27,566 nucleotides of DNA, from the NCBI GenBank assembly GCA_003833135.1, contig QZLH01000165.1, positions 131,960-159,525 of the forward strand, read 5' to 3'. The notes under the pieces were generated by a model. The model did not search any database. It was not told where the DNA came from and worked only from the letters and a program-made list of their open reading frames with translations. This DNA comes from Oehlia diaphana (Eukaryota; Glomeromycota; Glomeromycetes; Glomerales; Glomeraceae). This document shows, piece after piece, positions 21,885 to 27,566 of this stretch. Both the position numbers and the translations under genes were made by a program. The number at the start of each line of letters is the position of its first letter. Position 1 is the stretch's first letter.

Positions 21885-21892
21885 TCACGTGA
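21885..21892. promoter_or_regulatory. TCACGTGA box, distal
   Basis: A perfect TCACGTGA palindrome 238 bases before the ATG at 22130. It is an E-box of the Cbf1/Pho4 bHLH type (general knowledge). A second copy follows at 21976. Confidence 0.4.
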
Positions 21893-21908
21893 GTTGATCA
21901 TTACACCA

Positions 21909-21945
21909 ATCTATCCATGCTACGTATCGGATTTATCGGATAGAT
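21909..21945. repeat. Inverted repeat ATCTATCC/GGATAGAT between the E-boxes
   Basis: Perfect 8-base arms (21909-21916 and 21938-21945) around a 21-base spacer with TATCGG twice. It sits between the two TCACGTGA boxes and may belong to the same control region. Confidence 0.35.
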
Positions 21946-21975
21946 GGATTTCGGAACAGTATTATTTAATAATCA

Positions 21976-21983
21976 TCACGTGA
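21976..21983. promoter_or_regulatory. TCACGTGA box, proximal
   Basis: TCACGTGA inside the 10-base palindrome ATCACGTGAT (21975-21984), 147 bases before the ATG at 22130. Two identical 8-base boxes within 100 bases of AT-rich DNA are unlikely by chance. Confidence 0.45.
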
Positions 21984-22129
21984 TTTGTATCTCTTAAGAT
22001 GAGGCTTCGATTCTCTCTAAAGTTTCACATGCATCAAAATGAGGCTTATAGCTTATAGAAATAAGAAAAAATTTTAACTTCAACGAATAGAAATTTTCAA
22101 CGTTGTTCCAAGAAAATTAAAGAATCATA

Positions 22130-22848
22130 ATGGGCAAAATATCCGATAGACATTCCACGATTTCAAAAGAATCATCACCTACACTTTCTTCAAAGAATTC
22201 AAAGGAAATATCATCTTTACAAATTACTTCACCATCGAGAAATAATAACGAAGATGAACAAGAAAAATATTCACCTATTAAACATTTGTCCAACATATTT
22301 TTAACACTTTCAAATTTTTTAATAATTTTAGTAATCACAATTTTATTAAGTAAAAATTATAACATGTCATCATATGATCAAATTTGTTTAATTAATATCA
22401 CTTCACCGAATGAATTATACTATCAAGACAAGACATTACAAAATGTAACTTGGACAATTGAAGAATGTCCCGATATTTCTCGTAAGTAAATTCTTTTTTG
22501 AAGGAAAAGAAAGAGAAGATATTTATAAATTAAAACATAATCGATTTTATTTTGTAGTCGATTCTACTGTCACAATATATATTATTGAGAAAAGTTCTGG
22601 AAATTACGTCGTAAACACAACGGCAGTATGTATTTTTTTTATTAATATAATATATATATATTTTTGTACTAAATCTAACCATTATTTTTTCTTTTGTTTT
22701 AAAGAAATATGGAGATAAACATATTAAATTTTATATAAATAATTGGTCATATGAGGATTCTTTTATAGTTTCAATCTGGTCGAATCATGTATTTGGGGTC
22801 TCTAATGATTTATTTAGAATTTATCATCCAACTAAAACTATCACTTAA
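22130..22848 (+). CDS. Single-pass membrane protein, Kre9/KNH-like outer domain
   Basis: Three exons, 22130-22481, 22558-22625 and 22705-22848, encode 187 residues. Introns are 76 and 79 bases with GTAAGT/GTATGT donors, TAG/AAG acceptors and a CTAAC branch site in intron 2. Residues 1-50 are Ser- and charge-rich and have no signal peptide. Residues 55-74 (NIFLTLSNFLIILVITILLS) form one membrane helix, so type II topology with the C-terminal end outside or in the lumen is likely. The rest starts LINITSPNELYYQDK, continues with VTWTIEE and ends FIVSIWSNHVFGVSNDLFRI. ITSP near the start, W in the middle, and a final Y/F..V..WS....S..FRI match the Kre9/KNH (Ser-Thr-rich membrane-anchored) beta-sandwich found in cell-wall proteins. 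Four N-glycosylation sequons (N89, N105, N137, N153) all lie on that side. The family call is from memory of the pattern. Confidence 0.75.
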
Positions 22849-23689
22849 TCGTCATTTACGTAATGAAAACGTAATCTATAAATTTTTCAAAAACGGTTTT
22901 TCTATGATTTACTTTACTAAATATAATATAAATAAAAAAGAATTATTTATGTATGGGATCTACCTTCCGCAATAATAATAAAATCATTTTTGCCTTGTTG
23001 TACAAAGATGGTTAGTCTCTTTTCTTTGATAAAGAAATTAAATTGATTTTGTGTGAATAAACAAATAGGGGGTGGGGTATTGACGTAATTTAATTGGGTA
23101 TTGTATCGGCTATTTTCCCTAATAAGCCTTCATTTACTAATGACATTTCCTTTATCATCAAACAAAAGCCACTATAATGTTTATTCGGCTAAAATTGTTC
23201 TTCATTTAGGTATTATATGATGTTGCTGATCATCCATTACTTATATAAACTGAGACCATACGGTAATTTTTTTTTTATGAAATTCCCTTTTTTTCAAAAA
23301 AAAAAAAAGAAAATCGTCTTACAGAAATCAAAAAAATTCTTCACACATAAACACATAATAATAATTCCTTTTTAACCGTACGCTCTTTGGTCTCGTATTG
23401 AAGTGTTATAAGGCAATAACTGACCGTGGTTCCTTTAGATGTTTTGGGCCGCGTGTGCGCTAGATCCATAAAAAATTTTGAAATATGATAGTTTTAAGAC
23501 GGCTACACTCTTATTCATTTCTAAAATCAATTAATATATGCACTTAACATTTTAATTTATTTATTCATTTTATTGTTTCATATAATGTGTTTCACTTTAT
23601 GTGAAACAAAGTTAAAGAACGTTTTTCCCCTTTTTCAAAATTTAAAATTGTTATATTTTTATTCTATTTTATTTCCCCTATCTAAATGT
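22849..23689. other. 3' flank of the membrane-protein gene and AT-rich DNA
   Basis: No further exon is needed after the TAA at 22846. An imperfect inverted repeat spans 23252-23394: GAGACC and TACGGT at 23252-23264 are answered by ACCGTA and GGTCTC at 23375-23394, with a 7-base insert in the right arm. It may be a small degraded MITE. The rest shows nothing. Confidence 0.4.
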
Positions 23690-23749
23690 CCAATTTGAAG
23701 TATTGGCACAAAACGTGTCCTTTTATTATAAGGGAAATTTTCCAATTGA

Positions 23750-24004
23750 AATATTGGCACAAATCGTGTCTCTTCTTTATATAAGAAAACTCTCCTCTTT
23801 TATTTTATTATAGAAATAATTTCTATTGGCAATATCAATCCAAGGATATCATTACCTTGGATTGCGCATGATGTATTGTGTGAAATTGCAAATAGAAATA
23901 ATCGTAAAATTCAAAGTAATCAAAGAGCGTCCATGGAACTAATAGATTTATTGATTTATTCCAATTTGAATTATTGGCACAAAACGTGTCTCTTCTTTAT
24001 ATAA
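23750..24004 (+). pseudogene. Open fragment between the repeat copies
   Basis: A stop-free frame of 84 codons runs from 23750 to the TAA at 24002. Its middle looks like protein: ISLPWIAHDVLCEIANRNNR, then a Gln/Asn- and Leu-rich part ending NYWHKTCLFFI. The only Met is at 23933. No family is recognised. It is probably a remnant of a larger gene or transposon, with the repeat module duplicated on either side. Confidence 0.3.
23836..23864. repeat. Perfect 10-base hairpin CAATCCAAGG/CCTTGGATTG
   Basis: Arms 23836-23845 and 23855-23864 with a 9-base loop. It lies inside the open fragment, so it may be coincidental or the mark of a small insertion. Confidence 0.5.
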
Positions 24005-24989
24005 GAAATCGTGCCCTTTTTTATTTATTCATAAGGAAAGATATTCCAGTTTGTAATAGTAAATTTTCTTGCTTAGATATTATACACTCTTTACATATTT
24101 CTTCTAATTCCCCCTTTGATGCGGGGAGTTTTATTTTATACATTAATACCTTATTATATATTAAATCAAATCTCAAATAGTCTTCTTAATATAACACTTA
24201 TTGATAATTAAGAAAATACAATTTTTCAAAAATGTTTATTAAAGCCTTATTAACTCTAAACTTGCATGTTAAAATTAATTGAAATTATCTTTTATAATTC
24301 AAAAATTCTTTTTTTCTTTTTTTTCTTTTTTTTTTTTCTTTTTTTTTAATAAAATTAGCCTTGTGCCTTATTTATGCAACATAGTATATAAATAAATTTT
24401 TTGTTAATTTGTAAGTCGCAAAAAAATTTTACATTTTATGATCTTTTGCCGATTTTTTTTGTCGTTGACGTCGCGACGCGTGTTTCCCGTACTTAAGCAC
24501 TAACTATACTTGTCAAGAATTTTTCCACTATCATCATAATAACTTAGTTTATTGTTGTTGAGAAAAAAAAAAATACTAAACTGTGCATCGTATATATAGA
24601 GTTAAATAAATACTAGTATCACCACCTGTCCAAATTACTCCTACATTAACAAATTAATGTAGCTGCTGGGTGTATATTCTATCACACACAAACAGATTAA
24701 GTGGTATCGATAATATAAATCATCGAAAGTAAAATAAACTGTTATCGATGTAAGAACAACCCTACCTGTTATTCAAAGCTATAAGGCTCGACCTGTTTGT
24801 TCAACTAAACAAAAACCTAAAAAGGTTTCACTTGTATTTTTTTTCACTTTACGTAAATACTATCAGGTACGGAATGTTGTACGTGGGACTTCTAAAAAGA
24901 AAATAAAAAATTTCTTGCATAAATTGCGCTACACGAAAGAAAGAAGGAAAATAAAATCTCTCTACCATCACACCAACTTCTGCAACGTC
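24005..24989. other. Intergenic with T/C tract and a hairpin
   Basis: A pure T/C run lies at about 24309-24348. A small G+C-rich patch with GACGTC, TCGCGA and ACGCGT lies near 24467-24482. A perfect 9-base hairpin, CTACATTAA/TTAATGTAG with loop CAAA, lies at 24641-24662. No gene recognised. Confidence 0.45.
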
Positions 24990-26057
24990 TTCAAAATCTT
25001 TGTGGTTGTGTTTTGCGATACTTGACGTCTTCTCTTTTCTTCTTATCTTCTTTTCTTGATAGCTCATCCGATCGAGATGATCTCATCTTGGTTTTTTTAC
25101 CATTTAAAATCCTTATCGACACCAAGACAATTCATTATCAGACCAAGTTACCAGAATTTTAAGACCTCGTCTCATTTCTCAAAATATCCAATCAGCTTGT
25201 GGGTTTCACGAGCGGTAGCAATAAGTTTAAACCTTTTTATTCCTGTTGACAATAGGAATTGATGGTTTGGAATCACTCCACAAACTTACTAAGGTCATTG
25301 AATCTGGTACATTCAAAAGGGCATTTTGGAACTGCTCTCTTTCTTTCCTTTCCTTTCGCGGGAGGGTCCAAGTTTGCGAGAAACCAACAGAATATAAACC
25401 ACCGAGCGACGTTGTCCAGATGCTTGCTCGAAAATTGATTAGGTGAAAGCCTGATGACTCGATTTTGATCCTTACTGATTGTATTTTTCGATGTTTCTTT
25501 TAAACTAAGAGATATCCTTACCAAAATGGGTAAGTAGTGGGCGTCATTTCTTTGACATTAGTCATTTTTGTACAGAATCTGTTGCGTCATTATAGTGCTT
25601 TTGTTTGCTTAACCGATTTCGGTTTAACCAAAAAATAGATCAGCCGGCGCAGTAGGCTGTAATTTTCGGTTCTTTACGTTTTTTCCTTTGCGCTGCTTTC
25701 ATTCTCTGCTTTTGTGTGTCATAACGTTAAATCCGATTGGTGTTCTAATGTTATCATACCCAATTATTTTAAGTAATTTGTTTTGCCGTACACAAAAAAA
25801 AAAAAGAATGAAAAGATATTCTGCGCTGAACCCGTGGACTTCTCCGTACTTTTTCACTTCTGCATAAGAAAACTAGTAAGGGGGGACCAACCATATTAAC
25901 GGTATTTTTTCAGCCAATCTATCCATTGTCCAAACACTTATTTTAAAGGAAAAATAGGCACTACAAATTACAACATTTTTAGTCATTATCAAGCAGGAAA
26001 CCCTAGGACACCTATATGACCATCATAGGATCTATGGTAAATGGTCTCATATAGTAT
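24990..26057. other. Less AT-rich block, unresolved
   Basis: About 24990-25530 has clearly more G+C than its surroundings and open frames on both strands, none with an ATG, a domain or convincing splice partners. At 25526 ATGG|GTAAGT would suit a tiny first exon after a CT-rich leader; the nearest acceptor-like site is TTTTTTCAG at about 25912, but no coding follows it. The segment 25540-26057 shows nothing else. Confidence 0.3.
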
Positions 26058-26499
26058 TCAATAACATGACAGGAGATTTGTGTCATTTCCAACGGGACCA
26101 CGGCCTGCCCTTATCAGCTTGGGGCCGGTATCAATAGAACTTTCACTTTTTTCAACAGAAGTGGTCGGCAAATTTTCTTTTTCATTTTTTCCAGATTTCT
26201 AGTAGTATGCAAAGAATAAGATGTGTAAGATAATAGTTGCAGATTCTCCTTCAACATCAACAGAACTTAATCATATGTTAGCAAGATGTGCACGTACAGA
26301 GGCTCTATGTTTGGACGCTCTTCTTCCCTATGTAATGACGCTTAAGTGTTGCCACTTTCTTCCCTTTCTTCGTCTCGGGTTCTAAATTAATAATCAACAC
26401 ATCCAATTCCTTGCCTAAATCGCGATGTGATGACCATTTCGACTCATCAGGATATTATTCTCCATGTCGAACTTTTTGTAATACTTCCTCTAGCAACAT
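26058..26499 (-). pseudogene. Decayed gene of unknown family
   Basis: Minus-strand pieces with clear protein-like composition occur in order. An ATG at 26499 starts MLLEEVLQKVRHGE and meets TAA at 26455-26457. The same frame resumes (26454-26305) with YPDESKWSSHRDLGKELDVL, then PETKKGKKVATLKRHY, and stops at TAG. In another frame come GRRASKHRASVRAHLANI and, after two stops, 46 residues (26198-26058) starting KSGKNEKENLPTTSVEKS and including LIRAGRGPVGNDTN, closed by TGA. Read together they suggest one hydrophilic, basic protein broken by two or three stops and one frameshift. A TAG directly before KSGK could instead be a 3' splice site. The basic, helical parts would suit a retroelement gag or DNA-binding protein, but no family is recognised. 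Confidence 0.5.
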
Positions 26500-27251
26500 G
26501 ATGACAAATTTATAAATAAAAAAAAATATATTGCATCAATAAACGGCAAGTAACAACCCAAACTTATCTTGAATAAATTCCGTGGTTTATTAATATAATA
26601 AATACAAAAATATTTTACGCCCGAATGTTGAAAAGCTCAAAGAGATATTATAATCACCTATGTGACATCATTGTAGATACAACTTCGTGCAAAGCAGATT
26701 AGCAGATAGCTACTAGCCAGCAGCATATGGCACGTACTACGAGCACATAAACCCCTATGTCAATCATATCCAGAAGACTTTCAGTGAGCCCTGCAGTGCA
26801 GTGCACACCTACTCATGCGTCTATTTATTTATTTATTTATTTTAAGGTAAGCCAGGAGAGTACATTGATAATTCACAAATGGAGAAATTAATCTCAAAAA
26901 ATAAGACACAATGTAAAAACTTCGCCCAATAAATCAAGCCCTGACTAGAAAAAGAAATTTGCTAAGACCCAACCGAATTAGCAAATGATCGCACCAATTT
27001 TTAGAACAAATATAAAAAAAAAAAAAACAATTAAAAAGCGAACTAATTAACCCGTATTTTTCTTTCAGCCAATTGGCTGCCACCTGTAAATACTGTCATA
27101 GGTGGAGTGATTCACACTGTTTGGAATTGTTGAAAAAGGGGGGAACGTAAAAATATCATAAAATAAAAGTAACTAGAACTATAATAGTGAAGTAAAACAA
27201 ACTTAATAGAAAATCTATATATATAAAAATGAAACTAAAAGACAAAATCGT
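26500..27251. other. Intergenic with (TTTA)n microsatellite
   Basis: TTTATTTATTTATTTATTT at about 26823-26843 is followed by TAAGGTAAGCCAGG. Read on the minus strand this is a unique sequence ending in an (AAAT)n tail, as at the 3' end of a LINE, whose body would lie to the right. CTGCAGTGCAGTGCAC near 26792 is a short tandem. No gene. Confidence 0.35.
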
Positions 27252-27566
27252 CTACCAATTACTAAACAAATGTAATGGATTGTTATCAGAAGAATGATCG
27301 GTCGAAGTCTTCCAATCTGGAGGGCAAATTTTTTTAGTTGCCATAGAGTGAGAACCAGAAATATTATCATAATGATTCATACGAAGCCTTCTTTTATTTG
27401 GGCGCATTTCTAGACGGCGGGTGTCATCGGACGTATCCTGGAGGTTATCTGGTATTTCAATAATATTGTTCGGGAGAGTAACGAGGCGTATAGGAGCACG
27501 CATAGGTTTATCCTGTTTAAAATGGTCATAGGGGTTAATGGTATATCGATCGATAGCTCTAAGTAT
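27214..27566 (+). mobile_element. Possible Helitron 5' terminus running off the window
   Basis: AAAATCTATATATATAAAAA followed by TGAAACT at 27210 contains an A|TC junction at 27213/27214 and the TCTATATATATAAAAATGAA start common to many Helitrons (general knowledge). The 3' end, if any, lies outside the window. The sequence is AT-rich, so chance is possible. Confidence 0.3.
27252..27566 (-). CDS. C-terminal end of an unidentified protein (partial)
   Basis: On the minus strand the frame is open from the right edge to a TAG at 27252-27254, 104 residues. It contains ILRAIDRYTINPYDHFKQDK, then APIRLVTLPNNIIEIPDNL, RLEMRPNKRRLRMNHYD and a hydrophilic end finishing PLHLFSNW. A Met occurs in the middle, but the frame continues upstream of it, so the start is outside the window. 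No domain is recognised. G+C content is higher than in the neighbouring DNA. The (AAAT)n tail about 400 bases downstream would fit the end of a LINE open frame; an ordinary host gene is equally possible. Confidence 0.5.
   Translation of the reverse strand: MLRAIDRYTINPYDHFKQDKPMRAPIRLVTLPNNIIEIPDNLQDTSDDTRRLEMRPNKRRLRMNHYDNISGSHSMATKKICPPDWKTSTDHSSDNNPLHLFSNW

Larger units (their letters stand above)
23690..24010 (+). repeat. Three copies of a TATTGGCACAAAACGTGTC module
   Basis: TATTGGCACAAAACGTGTC or a one-base variant (CAAATCG) occurs at 23701, 23752 and about 23972. It is preceded each time by CCAATTTGAA or CCAATTGAA, and in copies 2 and 3 followed by TCTTCTTTATATAAGAAA. Translated in one frame each copy reads YWHK(T/S)C. 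The exact recurrence of about 45 bases between copies 2 and 3 shows a duplication around the segment between them. Confidence 0.75.

Noticed and set aside
22787..22975. + strand frame overlapping the end of the Kre9-like gene
   Set aside because: It is an out-of-frame shadow of exon 3 and its 3' flank.
24856..25067. 72-codon minus-strand frame starting MSYQEKKIRR
   Set aside because: A basic start but then a Phe-rich end with no domain. A competing frame in the same bases (MRSSRSDELSRKEDKKKRED) looks equally good, so neither could be chosen.
25246..25524. Overlapping frames on both strands (25246-25446 and 25273-25524)
   Set aside because: Neither starts with ATG and no exon connects cleanly. 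A minus-strand GTAAGT..CAG pair gives only a 47-base intron and then a stop.

Overview
The window looks like nuclear DNA of a fungus of the Rhizophagus (arbuscular mycorrhizal, Glomeromycotina) type. It is very A+T-rich. It has short GT..AG introns of about 70-100 bases, a tyrosine-kinase-like (TKL) protein kinase with the N-terminal block typical of the expanded Rhizophagus kinase family, a long Sel1-repeat array, remains of an F-box/leucine-rich protein, and many small non-autonomous transposons. The species assignment is inference from these families. No bacterial operon, CRISPR array, rRNA or tRNA gene was seen. The 42-base N run at 12496-12537 and the lone N at 12862 show it is a draft assembly.

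Left part (1-8530): short tandem repeats (1-235, 975-1165, 1218-1292) precede a decayed Sel1-like array of about 17 two-repeat units (1597-5297, + strand). It has no start, several nonsense codons and many frameshifts. From 6150 to 8530 lies a second, non-obvious array: about seven diverged copies of a 250-400 base unit that carry intron-like signals on the minus strand. One copy is split by a 337-base hAT-like MITE (7337-7673).

Middle (8531-15194): a purine-rich tract; a minus-strand F-box/LRR-type pseudogene (about 9780-11080); a duplicated gene-tail fragment around a Helitron 3' terminus (11254); an A-rich Helitron-like element; a suspicious assembly gap; and about 2.3 kb of AT-rich DNA with little in it.

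Core (15195-18151): the best gene of the window is a nine-exon protein kinase (15340-17673, 556 residues). Its C-terminal tail is built from six small exons, all flanked by phase-1 introns. About 110 bases after its stop sits a 295-base PIF/Harbinger-like MITE with 14-base inverted ends and a TAA target duplication. A second Helitron 3' terminus follows at 18148, with a purine-rich interior related to the first.

Right part (19640-27566): paired TGAGTCA sites precede a hidden multi-exon candidate gene (about 20150-20762) with a cysteine-rich last exon. A three-exon, single-pass membrane protein with a Kre9/KNH-like outer domain (22130-22848) has TCACGTGA boxes upstream. Next come a threefold YWHKTC-type repeat module, a decayed minus-strand gene (26058-26499), and a minus-strand coding end that runs off the window (27252-27566). 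Only the kinase and the Kre9-like protein look like intact genes. Most of the rest is decayed gene-family material and transposon debris, which fits an accessory, repeat-rich part of the genome.
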